A stretch of DNA of 64,000 bases from the NCBI GenBank assembly GCA_036268775.1, contig DATATM010000035.1:1-64000 (forward strand). Reading direction: 5' to 3'. The position numbers were made by a program, and so were the translations under genes. This DNA is from DASZIT01 sp036268775 (GTDB lineage: Bacteria > Actinomycetota > Acidimicrobiia > Acidimicrobiales > RAAP-2). The notes beneath the pieces were generated by a model. That model worked only from the letters and a program-made list of their open reading frames with translations, was not told the DNA's origin and searched no databases. This document shows positions 16,228-25,367 of this stretch, piece after piece. Every line of letters begins with the position of its first letter. The first letter of the stretch is position 1.

Positions 16228-16743
16228 GTGGCCCGTTATCGCATCAATCCCGACCGGTCACAGGTGTGGTTCGACGGCAAGTCGAGCCTGCACGCCATCC
16301 ACTCGAGCACCGACGGGCTGGAGGGGTACATCGAGTTGGACCTGGGTCCGGACGGACACGTGGATCCGGCAGTGAAACCGACAGCCAAGCTGAGCCTGCC
16401 GGTGGTCCGGCTGTCGTCGGGCAACAAGATGGAGGACCGGGAGCTGCAGCGGCGGGTCGATGCCCGGCGGTATCCCACCATCGAAGGGGTGCTCGAGCAG
16501 ATCGACCGATCCGGTGACGACGGGACCTACCGGGTCAGCGGGGATGTCACCTTCCGGGGGGAGACCCGCCGGCACGAGGGCGAGATGACCCTCAAGGCCA
16601 TCGACGACCGGACCATTCAAATGGCGGGTTCGTCCCGCTTCGACATCCGGGAGTTCGGGATGGAGCCGCCCAAGATGCTGATGCTGAGAGTGGAGCCGGA
16701 AGTGGATGTGCGGGTCGAGATTGTCGCCGAGAAGGAGGGGTAG
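16228..16743 (+). CDS. YceI-like lipocalin inside the hydrogenase operon
   Basis: 171-residue YceI-family beta-barrel without a signal peptide, so cytoplasmic. Key segments are RYRINPDRSQVWFDGKSS at the start, RLSSGNKMEDRELQRRVDARRYPTI in the middle (cut here into motifs RLSSGNKMEDREL and DARRYPTI) and FDIREFGMEPPKMLMLRV at the end. It is far closer to the YceI half of the divergent PadR fusion than to the YceI protein at 49875. YceI proteins hold polyisoprenoid or quinone chains; a menaquinone-handling role next to a quinone-reducing hydrogenase is my inference. GTG start, 6 bp after the microprotein stop. Confidence 0.82.
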   Translation: MARYRINPDRSQVWFDGKSSLHAIHSSTDGLEGYIELDLGPDGHVDPAVKPTAKLSLPVVRLSSGNKMEDRELQRRVDARRYPTIEGVLEQIDRSGDDGTYRVSGDVTFRGETRRHEGEMTLKAIDDRTIQMAGSSRFDIREFGMEPPKMLMLRVEPEVDVRVEIVAEKEG

Positions 16744-16751
16744 GGAAAGCC

Positions 16752-17048
16752 ATGTGCCTAGGGATTCCCGGCCAGTTGGTCGAGTTCGTGGACGCCAGTG
16801 ACCAGCTGGCCCGGGTGGACGTCTCCGGCGTCACCCGCATCATCAATATCGGGTTGCTGGAGGACGAGCACCTCGAAGCCGGCGACTGGGTGCTCATCCA
16901 CGTCGGCTTCGCCATGTCCAAGATCGACGAGGAGGAAGCCAATCTGGCGCTGGCCTCCCTGAAGTTGATGGGACAGGCCTACGGGGACGAACTCGAGGCG
17001 TACTGGTCGACCCGGACCACCGCCGGCAGCATTAGCGCCACCACGTAA
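16752..17048 (+). CDS. hypC: HypC/HupF hydrogenase chaperone
   Basis: 98-residue chaperone that carries the Fe(CN)2CO unit from HypD to the large subunit. It opens MCLGIPGQLVE, with the essential Cys2 exposed after Met removal, and has the expected GDWVLIHVGFAMSKID region. Slightly longer than the usual 75-95 residues because of a Ser/Thr-rich tail. A second HypC-like domain is encoded at 20817-21584. Confidence 0.93.
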   Translation: MCLGIPGQLVEFVDASDQLARVDVSGVTRIINIGLLEDEHLEAGDWVLIHVGFAMSKIDEEEANLALASLKLMGQAYGDELEAYWSTRTTAGSISATT

Positions 17049-17078
17049 ATGGGTACATGAACAGCAGAGGAGAGTGAC

Positions 17079-17312
17079 ATGGCAGCAATCGTGGGGGCCG
17101 TCGTCGGGTACATCTTCGGTACGCGGGACGGCAAGGAAGGCTGGGAGGAGATCCGGGAATCCTGGAAGGTGATCACCACCTCCGAGGAGGTCAGGGACCT
17201 GATCAGCGGCGGGATCTCGATGGCCCGGGACATCCTTGGCCGCGGCGGCGAGGGCTTTGCCGAACGGATGAGCGGATCCAAGTCCGACCCGTCACTGCGC
17301 CGGGTCGCCTAG
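17079..17312 (+). CDS. small hydrogenase-operon protein, YtxH-like
   Basis: 77-residue protein with a short hydrophobic N-terminus (AAIVGAVVGYIFGTRDGKEG) that resembles the glycine-zipper start of YtxH proteins, followed by an amphipathic helical region (EIRESWKVITTSEEVRDLI). GGAGAG lies upstream of the ATG. It sits between hypC and hypD, 8 bp before hypD. Function unknown; possible peripheral membrane association. Confidence 0.6.
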   Translation: MAAIVGAVVGYIFGTRDGKEGWEEIRESWKVITTSEEVRDLISGGISMARDILGRGGEGFAERMSGSKSDPSLRRVA

Positions 17313-17320
17313 GCCGCGGG

Positions 17321-18460
17321 ATGCGATTTGTCGACGAATACCGGGACCCGGCTTCGGCCCGAGCGCTGGTGTCGCTGATCACCGAACTGGCCGGCGACCA
17401 AGAATTCAAGTTCATGGAGGTGTGCGGGGGCCACACCCACACCATCTACCGCCACGGCATCGAGCACATCCTTCCTGCCACGGTGGAGCTGGTCCACGGC
17501 CCGGGCTGTCCGGTGTGCGTGATTCCCATGGGCCGGGTGGATGACGCCATCGCGGTGGCCAAGGAGCCCGGGGTGATCTTCACTTCCTTCGGGGACATGA
17601 TGCGGGTCCCGGGCGGCAACGGAAACCTGCTCAAGGCCAAGGCCGAGGGGGCTGACATCCGTTTCGTGTACTCGCCGCTGGATGCCCTCCAGGTGGCCAT
17701 CGACAACCCCGAACGGGAGGTGGTGTTCTTCGCGGTCGGATTCGAGACCACTGCCCCGTCGACCGCCATCACCCTGTTGCAGGCGCGGGCCCGCCAGGTC
17801 TCGAACTTCAGTGTGTTCTGTAACCACGTGACCATTGTGCCGCCGGTCAAGGCCATCCTCGAATCGCCGGACCTGCGACTCGACGGGTTCCTCGGGCCCG
17901 GCCACGTCTCCACGGTGATCGGTCAGCGTCCCTACCGCTTCGTTCCCGAACAGTACGGCAAGCCGCTGGTCACCGCCGGTTTCGAACCGCTCGACATCCT
18001 CCACGCCATCGCCATGCTCCTTACCCAGATCCGGGACGGGCGGTGCGAGGTGGAGAACCAGTACTCGCGGGTGGTGGCCGAAGAGGGCAATCCGCGGGCG
18101 CTGGCCATCCTGGCCGAGGTGTTCGAGCTCCGTCCCCACTTCGAATGGAGGGGACTGGGGTTCATCTCCCAGAGCGCCCTCAAGCTGCGGTCGGAGTTCG
18201 AGGAGTTCGACGCCGAGCTTCGCTACGACGTTCCCGGTGTCCGGGTGGCGGATCCGAAAGCCTGCCAGTGCGGCGAGGTGCTGAAGGGGGTGATCAAGCC
18301 CTGGGAGTGCAAGGTATTCGGGACCGCCTGCACGCCGGAGACCCCCATCGGGACCTGCATGGTCTCCTCGGAGGGAGCCTGCGCGGCCTACTACAACTTC
18401 GGCCGGATGCACCGGGAGGCGGCGGTGACCCTCGGACGCCGGAGTGTGGTCACGGCATGA
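17321..18460 (+). CDS. hypD: HypD hydrogenase maturation protein
   Basis: 379-residue FeS scaffold on which the Fe(CN)2CO group is built together with HypC. Conserved features present: MEVCGGHTH (Cys35, His38, His40), HGPGCPVCVIP (Cys63, Cys66) forming the thiol path, the CQCGEVLKG segment and the C-terminal Cys residues (CTPETPIGTC and later) that ligate the [4Fe-4S] cluster. ATGA overlap with hypF downstream. Confidence 0.95.
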   Translation: MRFVDEYRDPASARALVSLITELAGDQEFKFMEVCGGHTHTIYRHGIEHILPATVELVHGPGCPVCVIPMGRVDDAIAVAKEPGVIFTSFGDMMRVPGGNGNLLKAKAEGADIRFVYSPLDALQVAIDNPEREVVFFAVGFETTAPSTAITLLQARARQVSNFSVFCNHVTIVPPVKAILESPDLRLDGFLGPGHVSTVIGQRPYRFVPEQYGKPLVTAGFEPLDILHAIAMLLTQIRDGRCEVENQYSRVVAEEGNPRALAILAEVFELRPHFEWRGLGFISQSALKLRSEFEEFDAELRYDVPGVRVADPKACQCGEVLKGVIKPWECKVFGTACTPETPIGTCMVSSEGACAAYYNFGRMHREAAVTLGRRSVVTA

Positions 18461-20820
18461 CCACGGTGGTCGCCGCCCATGACCGGGTCCGACACCGGAT
18501 CCGGGTGGTGGGAGTGGTGCAGGGGGTGGGATTCCGGCCATTCGTGCAGCATCTGGCGACGGAGCTCGCCCTCTCGGGTCATGTCGGCAACGACACCGAG
18601 GGGGTGGTGGTGGAGATCGAGGGCCCCGCCTCCGCCGTCCGCCGATTCGAGTCGCGCCTGGTGGAGGACGCGCCGCCGCTGGCCCGTATCGACGAGGTGG
18701 AATCTGGCGAGCTCGCCGCGGTCGGGGAGACGTCCTTCCGGATCATCGAGAGCCGGGTCACCGGTCCGGTGAGGACGTTGGTGTCCCCGGACGTTGCCGT
18801 GTGCGACGACTGCCTGGCAGAGATGGCCGATCCCACCGACCGCCGCTACCGGTACCCGTTCATCAACTGCACCAACTGCGGGCCGCGGTTCACCATTACC
18901 CTCCGCCTTCCCTACGACCGCCCGAACACCACGATGAGCGGCTTCCCACTGTGCCCCGATTGCGCGGCGGAGTACCACGACCCGGATGACCGACGGTTCC
19001 ATGCCCAGCCGGTGGCCTGTGCCGTCTGTGGGCCTCGGCTCTGGTTCGAGTCCGAACCCGACTCGGAGTCCGGCCAGGAGGCGGCCCCGCCTATCCGGGG
19101 GAGCGACGCGGCGATCGCCGCCACCCAGGCGGCACTGGCCCGGGGGGAGATCGTCGCCATCAAGGGCCTCGGCGGCTACCACCTGGCCTGTGACGCCACC
19201 TCCGACCCGGCGGTGGCGGAGCTGCGCCGCCGTAAGGCCCGGGGGGACAAGCCGTTGGCGGTCATGGTCGCCGACCTCGCCGGGGCCGAATCGCTGGCCC
19301 AACTCGGCCCGGAAGAGGCGGCCCTGTTGACCAGCCGCCAGCGACCCATCGTCCTCCTCCGCCGGCGGCCGGGCGGCCCGCTGAGCCAGCTGATCGCGCC
19401 GGGCAACCCCCGGGTGGGGGTCCTGTTGCCGTACACCCCGGTGCACCACCTGCTGTTCGAGGACGTTCCCGGCTCGGGCCAGGCGGCTCCCCGGGCACTG
19501 GTGATGACCAGTGGCAATCTGAGTGACGAGCCGATCTGTTACCGGGATGACGATGCTCGCCGCCGTCTCGGTCGGCTGGCCGACGGGTGGCTGATCCACG
19601 ACCGCCCCATCCACGTGCCTTGTGACGACTCGGTGGTCCGGGTGGCGGGCGGCCAGGAGTTGCCGATCCGGCGTTCCCGGGGGTACGCCCCGTTACCGGT
19701 GCGGCTGCCGTTCGAGTCGGCCCCGACCCTGGCCGCTGGGGGCGAACTGAAGAACACCTTCTGCCTGGCCAGTGGATGGGATGCCTGGATGAGCCAGCAC
19801 ATCGGCGACATGGGGAGTGTGGAGACCCTCGACGCCTTCGAAACTTCGACCCGGCAGTTCGGCGAGATGTACGACCTCGACCCGGCCCGGATCGCCGCCG
19901 ACCCCCACCCGGGCTACCAGACCCGGGCTTGGGCCGAGGTCGCCTCCGAACGACCGGTGGACTTCGTGCAGCACCATCACGCCCACATCGCCGCGGTGAT
20001 GGCGGAACGTCGGGTGCCCGCCGGGGAGCCGGTCATCGGCTTCGCCTTCGATGGCACCGGCTACGGCAGCGACGGGGCGATCTGGGGCGGCGAGGTCCTG
20101 GTCGCCGACTACGGCGGGTTCGACCGGGTCGCCCACCTGGCCTACGTGCCCCTCCCCGGTGGCGACGCCACCATCCGGAAGCCCTACCGCGCCGCCCTCG
20201 CCCATCTCTGGTCGGCCGGCATCGACTGGTCCCCCGATCTCTGGCCGGTCATGGCGGCCGGCGAGAAGGAGGTGGCCGTCCTCGCCCGGCAACTCGAGCG
20301 CAAGTTCTTCTGCGTCCCCACCTCGAGCATGGGCCGGCTGTTCGACGCGGTCAGCGCCCTCCTCGGAGTCAGGCAGACCGTCTCCTTCGAAGCCCAGGCC
20401 GCCATCGAGTTGGAGGCGGTGGCCGACGCCCATCTCGGGACGGTGCGGGAATACCGGTTCGCCATCGAAGGGGACCAGATCGACCCGGCCCCCGTGCTCG
20501 GAGCCATGGTGGCCGACCTCCGGGGCGGCCAGGAGACCGGCGCGGTGGCGGCCGGCTTCCACGTGGCGGTGGCCCGGCTGATCGGGGAGGTCGCCGCCGA
20601 GACCCGCCGGCGGACGGGGATCGAACGGGTGGCGCTGAGTGGCGGGGTCTTCCAGAACGTCCTGCTGGTCGACCTGGCCCGACAGGAGCTTTCGGCCCGA
20701 GAGTTCGAAGTCCTCACCCACCGGTTGGTCCCGCCCAATGATGGCGGTCTGGCCTTGGGCCAGGCGGCGGTGGCCGGCTACCGCGGATCGGCTCCGGCCG
20801 AGGCAGGATGGAGACCATGA
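18457..20820 (+). CDS. hypF: HypF carbamoyltransferase
   Basis: 787-residue enzyme making the CN ligands from carbamoyl phosphate and ATP, passing the carbamoyl group to the C-terminal Cys of HypE. Domains in order: acylphosphatase (about 10-100, VVQGVGFRPFV at 20-30), two zinc fingers (Cys116/119 with 138/141; Cys166/169 with 188/191), a YrdC-like domain (about 205-390), and a Kae1-like carbamoyltransferase domain containing VQHHHAHIAAV. The open frame continues upstream to 18043 but the ATGA overlap with hypD at 18457 marks the start. Confidence 0.95.
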   Translation: MTTVVAAHDRVRHRIRVVGVVQGVGFRPFVQHLATELALSGHVGNDTEGVVVEIEGPASAVRRFESRLVEDAPPLARIDEVESGELAAVGETSFRIIESRVTGPVRTLVSPDVAVCDDCLAEMADPTDRRYRYPFINCTNCGPRFTITLRLPYDRPNTTMSGFPLCPDCAAEYHDPDDRRFHAQPVACAVCGPRLWFESEPDSESGQEAAPPIRGSDAAIAATQAALARGEIVAIKGLGGYHLACDATSDPAVAELRRRKARGDKPLAVMVADLAGAESLAQLGPEEAALLTSRQRPIVLLRRRPGGPLSQLIAPGNPRVGVLLPYTPVHHLLFEDVPGSGQAAPRALVMTSGNLSDEPICYRDDDARRRLGRLADGWLIHDRPIHVPCDDSVVRVAGGQELPIRRSRGYAPLPVRLPFESAPTLAAGGELKNTFCLASGWDAWMSQHIGDMGSVETLDAFETSTRQFGEMYDLDPARIAADPHPGYQTRAWAEVASERPVDFVQHHHAHIAAVMAERRVPAGEPVIGFAFDGTGYGSDGAIWGGEVLVADYGGFDRVAHLAYVPLPGGDATIRKPYRAALAHLWSAGIDWSPDLWPVMAAGEKEVAVLARQLERKFFCVPTSSMGRLFDAVSALLGVRQTVSFEAQAAIELEAVADAHLGTVREYRFAIEGDQIDPAPVLGAMVADLRGGQETGAVAAGFHVAVARLIGEVAAETRRRTGIERVALSGGVFQNVLLVDLARQELSAREFEVLTHRLVPPNDGGLALGQAAVAGYRGSAPAEAGWRP

Positions 20821-21584
20821 GCACGCTCATCGGTGAGCAGGATCTCCTCCGGGCCGAGGACTTGGCGGTGGCTTCGCTGATGCTGGCCCGGCGCTTCGCC
20901 GCCGGAGCCACCCTGTGGTGCGTGTCTCCGGAGTGGCCGGCTCACGGCCGCCATGTCGCCGTCGAGTTCGTCCATCCGGTCATCGTCGGCAAGCGAGCGC
21001 TGCCGGCGGTGCACGTGGAAGGGGTGGATCCGGTCGGGGCGGTGAGGCTGCTGGCCCGTCCCGGGGACGTGTTGCTGGTGGTGGGGTCGGCCGACCTTCC
21101 CGCCACCGCCAGGCTGCTGCGGCGGGCGGAGACCTGGGGGCTGAACCGGCTCTGGCTGGGAGCCGGCCGACGGCCGACGGCCGACCTGGCTGAGCACATT
21201 GTCTGGGTGGAGGGCGACGATCCGGCAATGGCCTCCCGCTCCGGCGAGGTGGTGTTGCTCTACCACCTTCTCTGGGAGCTGACCCATGTGGTCTTCGAAC
21301 ACCCCGGCCTGCTCGCGGAGGAGCCCGTCTGTACCGACGAGGTGTGCATCACCTGTTCCGACCAGGGTCGGGCCGGTGAGGTCCGAGCCGTCCACACTTC
21401 CGGGGTGGCCGAAGTGATGGTGGCCGGGTCGATGGAAGCGGTCGACCTCAGCCTGGTCGATCCGGTGGAGACCGGCGACCTGGTGCTGGTCCACGCCGGG
21501 GTGGCATTGACCACCCTTCCCCTCGACGAGGGCAGACCGGGCAGACCGGCTGAGTCGATGGTCGACCCGGAGACCCGCCGGTGA
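20817..21584 (+). CDS. SIS-like domain fused to a HypC-like domain
   Basis: 255-residue two-part protein. Residues 1-165 look like a GmhA-type SIS sugar-phosphate fold (LARRFAAGATLWC, FVHPVIVGKRALPA), while residues 175-245 match HypC/HupF, beginning VCITCSDQGRAGEV and ending LVLVHAGVALTTL. The HypC part lacks the free N-terminal Met-Cys of classical HypC; its Cys is internal. It is followed at a GTGA overlap by a second SIS protein. I infer a scaffold or ligand-delivery variant specific to this hydrogenase class; its chemistry is unknown. Confidence 0.75.
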   Translation: MSTLIGEQDLLRAEDLAVASLMLARRFAAGATLWCVSPEWPAHGRHVAVEFVHPVIVGKRALPAVHVEGVDPVGAVRLLARPGDVLLVVGSADLPATARLLRRAETWGLNRLWLGAGRRPTADLAEHIVWVEGDDPAMASRSGEVVLLYHLLWELTHVVFEHPGLLAEEPVCTDEVCITCSDQGRAGEVRAVHTSGVAEVMVAGSMEAVDLSLVDPVETGDLVLVHAGVALTTLPLDEGRPGRPAESMVDPETRR

Positions 21585-22246
21585 CCGCCGAGCCCGAGCC
21601 CACCGGGTTCCTCTACCCGTTCATCGAAGCGGAGGAGCGGGACGCATCCGGCCTGATTGCCGACCTGGCGGCGTCGGCCCGCTCCAAGATGGAGATCAGC
21701 CGGGGTTTGCGGGCCACCACCCTCGAACGCTGTGCGGCGGGGGTGGATGGGGCCGGGGCGGCGATGGCCGAACGGTTCCGGCACGGCGGCCGGCTGTTCG
21801 CATTCGGCAACGGTGGAAGCGCCACCGACGCGGAAGGAACCGTTGACCTGTTCCGGAATCCCCCCTATGGACGTCCGTTGGCGGCCATGTCGTTGGTGGA
21901 CGACCGGGCGGTGCTCACCGCGCTGGCCAACGATGTTGGCTTCGAGCTGGTGTTCTCCCGACAGATCATCGCCCATGCCCAACCGGGGGACATGGTGATC
22001 GGTTTCTCCACCAGCGGTGACTCCCTCAACCTGTTGGAAGCGTTTGCGGAGGCCTCCAAGCGGGAGCTCCTGACCGTCGGACTCTCCGGCTCCGAGGGGG
22101 GAGCCATGGCTGATGGCCGACGGGTCGAACATTGCCTGGTGGTTCGATCCGACAGTGTCCATCGGATCCAGGAAGCGCAGGATGCATTGGTGCTGCAGCT
22201 GTGGGCGACCGTCCAGCGCTGCCTGGGGGAGGGGAGTCCGTGGTGA
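21581..22246 (+). CDS. SIS-domain protein, GmhA-like, in the hydrogenase operon
   Basis: 221-residue protein of the phosphoheptose isomerase-like SIS family. Recognisable segments are LFAFGNGGSATDAEG (phosphate-binding loop), LANDVGFELVFSRQI and GDMVIGFSTSGDSLNLLEA (second Ser/Thr-rich loop). The sugar-phosphate pocket appears intact, yet no heptose pathway genes are present nearby. Placed between hypF and hypE, overlapping both neighbours (GTGA at 21581 and GTGA at 22243). Role in maturation or regulation is not known. Confidence 0.78.
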   Translation: MTAEPEPTGFLYPFIEAEERDASGLIADLAASARSKMEISRGLRATTLERCAAGVDGAGAAMAERFRHGGRLFAFGNGGSATDAEGTVDLFRNPPYGRPLAAMSLVDDRAVLTALANDVGFELVFSRQIIAHAQPGDMVIGFSTSGDSLNLLEAFAEASKRELLTVGLSGSEGGAMADGRRVEHCLVVRSDSVHRIQEAQDALVLQLWATVQRCLGEGSPW

Positions 22247-23343
22247 CCGACGTGGCCAGCCAGACCGGGACCGGCCGCGAGGCCGCGGTGTTTGCCAGGA
22301 TCGAATCCTTCCGCCGACGCCGGCCCCGGCTTCTCGACGAGGTCGTCACCCTCGCCCACGGTGCTGGCGGCAAAGCCTCGGCCGCCTTACTGGATGCCGT
22401 GTTCCTGCCGGCCTTCGCCAACGACACCTTGGCCGACCAGACCGACGCCGCGGTGATCCCCCTGCCTTCCGGGGAGCGACTCGCCTTCAGCACCGACTCC
22501 TATGTGGTGAAGCCCCGGCACTTCCCTGGCGGTTCGGTCGGACACCTGGCCGTCCACGGCACGGTGAACGACCTGGCCATGATGGGAGCTCGCCCCTTGG
22601 CCCTTTCCGCCGCCTTCGTCCTGGAGGAGGGGTTCTCGATCGACGATCTGCGCGGAATCGTGGCCGACATGGCCGAAGCCGCCGCCACCGCCGGGATTCC
22701 GATCGTCACCGGCGACACCAAAGTGGTGGACCGGGGTGCCGCCGACGGGATGTACATCTCCACGTCCGGCGTCGGGATCATCCCCAACGGTCGGGACCTG
22801 TCGGCCACCCGGGTGAGGGACGGGGACGTAGTCCTCTGTTCCGGCACCATCGGGGACCACGGCACCGCGGTCATGTTGGCCCGGGGGGATCTGGCCCTGG
22901 AGGCGGACATCGTCTCCGACACTGCGCCGTTGAACGAGCTCACCGAGCGCCTTCTGGCCGCAGCTCCGGGCACCCGTTGGCTGCGGGACGCCACCCGGGG
23001 TGGGGTGGGGACGATCTGCAACGAGCTGGCCCGGGACAGCAACCTCACCGTGGTGCTGGAGGAGTCGGCCCTCCCGGTCAAGCCGGCGGTCGGCGCCGCC
23101 TGCGAGCTGCTGGGGATCGACCCGCTCTACGTGGCCAACGAAGGGAAGCTGGTGGCGGTGGTGGCTCCCGACCAAGCCGATGCCGCGTTGAGCGCCTTGC
23201 GAGGACATCCGTTGGGCGCCGACGCCGTCCGGATCGGCGAGATCCGGAGCGAGCCTCCCGGCATCGTGGTGTTGCTCACCCTGTTTGGCGGGACCCGGAT
23301 CGTCGACATGCTGGTCGGCGACCCCCTCCCCCGGATCTGCTGA
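22243..23343 (+). CDS. hypE: HypE, carbamoyl dehydratase
   Basis: 366-residue PurM-like ATPase that dehydrates the carbamoyl group on its C-terminal cysteine to thiocyanate for CN transfer to iron. The protein ends PLPRIC, the diagnostic C-terminal Cys366. Other family marks are LAHGAGGKAS, FSTDSYVVKP, GTVNDLAMMGA and DATRGGVGTI. GTG 22243 (GTGA overlap with the SIS gene) is preferred; an adjacent GTG at 22240 is equivalent. Last gene of the + strand hydrogenase operon. Confidence 0.95.
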   Translation: MTDVASQTGTGREAAVFARIESFRRRRPRLLDEVVTLAHGAGGKASAALLDAVFLPAFANDTLADQTDAAVIPLPSGERLAFSTDSYVVKPRHFPGGSVGHLAVHGTVNDLAMMGARPLALSAAFVLEEGFSIDDLRGIVADMAEAAATAGIPIVTGDTKVVDRGAADGMYISTSGVGIIPNGRDLSATRVRDGDVVLCSGTIGDHGTAVMLARGDLALEADIVSDTAPLNELTERLLAAAPGTRWLRDATRGGVGTICNELARDSNLTVVLEESALPVKPAVGAACELLGIDPLYVANEGKLVAVVAPDQADAALSALRGHPLGADAVRIGEIRSEPPGIVVLLTLFGGTRIVDMLVGDPLPRIC

Positions 23344-23479
23344 TCGGCGTCGCCGGTCCGGCGGACATCGTTCGGGAGGGCGGGCGAGGCCCGGTGGGGT
23401 CACCGCGAAGGAAACGAACCGCCGCCTCGGTCTGCGGTAACCCCGGACTGCAAACGCTTACAGAGTCGGGAGGCACCCC

Positions 23480-24541
23480 ATGACCCGAGGGCACCGCGGA
23501 GTCGGCCTATCCACCCGGACCCGGTCGGTCCGGTGGTGGGTGACGGGCTGCACCGGTGGGGCGCTCCTGCTGGCCGCCTGCGGCTCCGGTCATGCCAGTT
23601 CGACGTCGACGACGACGAGGACATCGTCGACCCGGGCATCGACTTCCCGGGCCAATGGGGCCAATGGCTGTGGGTCCAGCGGCAGCGCCGGTTCGACAAC
23701 CTCGACCACGCTGACCCTCTCCATCGGCGGCCACCCGCGCATCGCGATCGTTCATCTTCCGGCCGGCTACACCGGGTCCAACCGGGTTCCCTTGGTCCTC
23801 AATATGCACGGCAGCGGGAGTACCGCGCTCGAACAGGAAGGATTCACCGGGATGGACGGTTCGGCCGACACCAACGGCTTCATCGTCGCCTATCCCCAGG
23901 CACTGATCCCCGACGGGACCGGCTTCGATTGGAACGTCCCTGGCGTCCCCCTGGTCGGGGACAAGTCGGTGCCACCCGGCGCCGCCGACGACGTGGCCTT
24001 TGCCACTCAGTTGGTCGGCACGCTCGAGCAGCGCTTCTGCATCGACTCCGCCCGGGTCTACGCCACCGGCTTCTCCGGCGGGGCCAGGATGGCCAGCCAG
24101 CTGGCCTGTGACTCCTCGACCACCTTCGCGGCCCTCGCCCCGGTCAGCGGCCTCCGATTCCCGGCCGCCTGTCGACCGGCCCGGCCGGTGCCGATCGTCG
24201 CCTCCCATGGCGAGTCCGACCCGGTCGACCCGTACGGCGGCCATGGGCAGGCCTATTGGACGTACTCGGTGCAACAGGCCGCCCAGGATTGGGGCCAGCA
24301 GCAAGGCTGCTCGCCAGCGGCCACCACCGCCACCGTCAACTCCCAGGTCACCCTCACCGCTTACGGCCGGTGCTCGGCGGGGGCGGCGGTGGAGCTGTAC
24401 AGCATCGTCGGTGAGGGCCACGAATGGCCCGGCGGCCCGCACCTTCCGAAGGCAATCACCGATGTGCTCGGGCCCCAGTCGGACGCCATCGATGCCAACG
24501 CCACCGTCTGGGCATTCTTTGTCGCCCACCCGATGCCCTGA
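23480..24541 (+). CDS. secreted lipoprotein esterase, PHB-depolymerase-like
   Basis: 353-residue alpha/beta hydrolase exported as a lipoprotein: basic N-terminus, hydrophobic stretch and the lipobox LLAAC (Cys about residue 34), then a Ser/Thr-rich spacer. The nucleophile elbow is GFSGG (in YATGFSGGARMASQL), an Asp lies in HGESDPVDPYGGHG and the His in GEGHEWPGG. This is the LpqC/feruloyl-esterase/PHB-depolymerase family, acting on esters outside the cell. GGAGG precedes the ATG. It lies between hypE and hypBA but has no known link with hydrogenase; paired Cys residues suggest disulfides. Confidence 0.85.
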   Translation: MTRGHRGVGLSTRTRSVRWWVTGCTGGALLLAACGSGHASSTSTTTRTSSTRASTSRANGANGCGSSGSAGSTTSTTLTLSIGGHPRIAIVHLPAGYTGSNRVPLVLNMHGSGSTALEQEGFTGMDGSADTNGFIVAYPQALIPDGTGFDWNVPGVPLVGDKSVPPGAADDVAFATQLVGTLEQRFCIDSARVYATGFSGGARMASQLACDSSTTFAALAPVSGLRFPAACRPARPVPIVASHGESDPVDPYGGHGQAYWTYSVQQAAQDWGQQQGCSPAATTATVNSQVTLTAYGRCSAGAAVELYSIVGEGHEWPGGPHLPKAITDVLGPQSDAIDANATVWAFFVAHPMP

Positions 24542-24596
24542 GCCGGCCCGGCGAGGACATCACCGGCATGAAAGGGCTCCTGGCCCGGCGGCGCGG

Positions 24597-25367
24597 CTAC
24601 CCGGGCTCGGCCCGGTTCCCCATCTGGGTCTCCCGCAGCCATCCACACCACTCGTCCATCCCATCCCCGGTACGGGCACTGACTTCGATGAGCCGGGCCC
24701 TGGGATTCACCGCCTGCACATTGTCCAGGAACAGCTCGAGGTCGAAGTCGAGGTGGGGGAGGAGGTCGATCTTGTTGATCACCACCACGTCGCAGGCTCG
24801 GAACATCACCGGGTATTTGAGCGGCTTCTCCTCCCCTTCGGTGATGGCGTAGACCATCGCGCAGGCGTGCTGGCCGACATCGAATTCGGCCGGGCAGACC
24901 AGGTTGCCGACGTTTTCGATGATCAACAGGTCCAGGTCACCGAGCGGGAGTCGGTCGAGTCCGGAGCGGACCATGGTGGCGTCGAGGTGGCATTCGCCAC
25001 CGAATCCGGCGCTGGTATTGACCAGGGAGACCGGGGCGCCCAGACCTTCCAGCTCGTGGGCATCGAGATCGGTGGCGATGTCGCCCTCGAGGATCCCGAG
25101 CCGGAGCTGGCCACTGAGGTTGGCGATGGTCCGCTTCAGCAGAGTCGTCTTTCCCGCTCCCGGCGATGACATCAGGTTCACAGTGGTGACGCCGGCCCCC
25201 AGGAAGTCGGAGCGATTCCGGTCGGCGATGCGGTCGTTCTCGGCCAGGATGGTCTCCAGCACCGCCACCCGTTCGGTTCCGGTGTCGGAGTAGCCGGAGT
25301 GATCACCGACATCGCGATGGTCGTGCTCGTGCACCGAACCGTCGGCATGGTGGTGGAAGCGTCCCAT
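24597..25367 (-). CDS. hypB: HypB nickel-insertion GTPase
   Basis: 256-residue GTPase that delivers nickel with HypA. The N-terminus is His-rich (HHHADGSVHEHDH), a nickel-storage type region. Walker A is SSPGAGKTTLLKR, the metal-binding segment ENVGNLVCPAEFD and later GQHACAMV follow, and NKIDLLPHL gives guanine specificity. The start overlaps the hypA stop by one base (TGATG), so the open frame reaching 25694 is an artefact. Convergent with the esterase gene. Confidence 0.95.
   Translation of the reverse strand: MGRFHHHADGSVHEHDHRDVGDHSGYSDTGTERVAVLETILAENDRIADRNRSDFLGAGVTTVNLMSSPGAGKTTLLKRTIANLSGQLRLGILEGDIATDLDAHELEGLGAPVSLVNTSAGFGGECHLDATMVRSGLDRLPLGDLDLLIIENVGNLVCPAEFDVGQHACAMVYAITEGEEKPLKYPVMFRACDVVVINKIDLLPHLDFDLELFLDNVQAVNPRARLIEVSARTGDGMDEWCGWLRETQMGNRAEPG

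Noticed and set aside
18043..18456. N-terminal extension of hypF
   Set aside because: Lies wholly inside hypD and has no HypF similarity; the ATGA overlap at 18457 marks the start.
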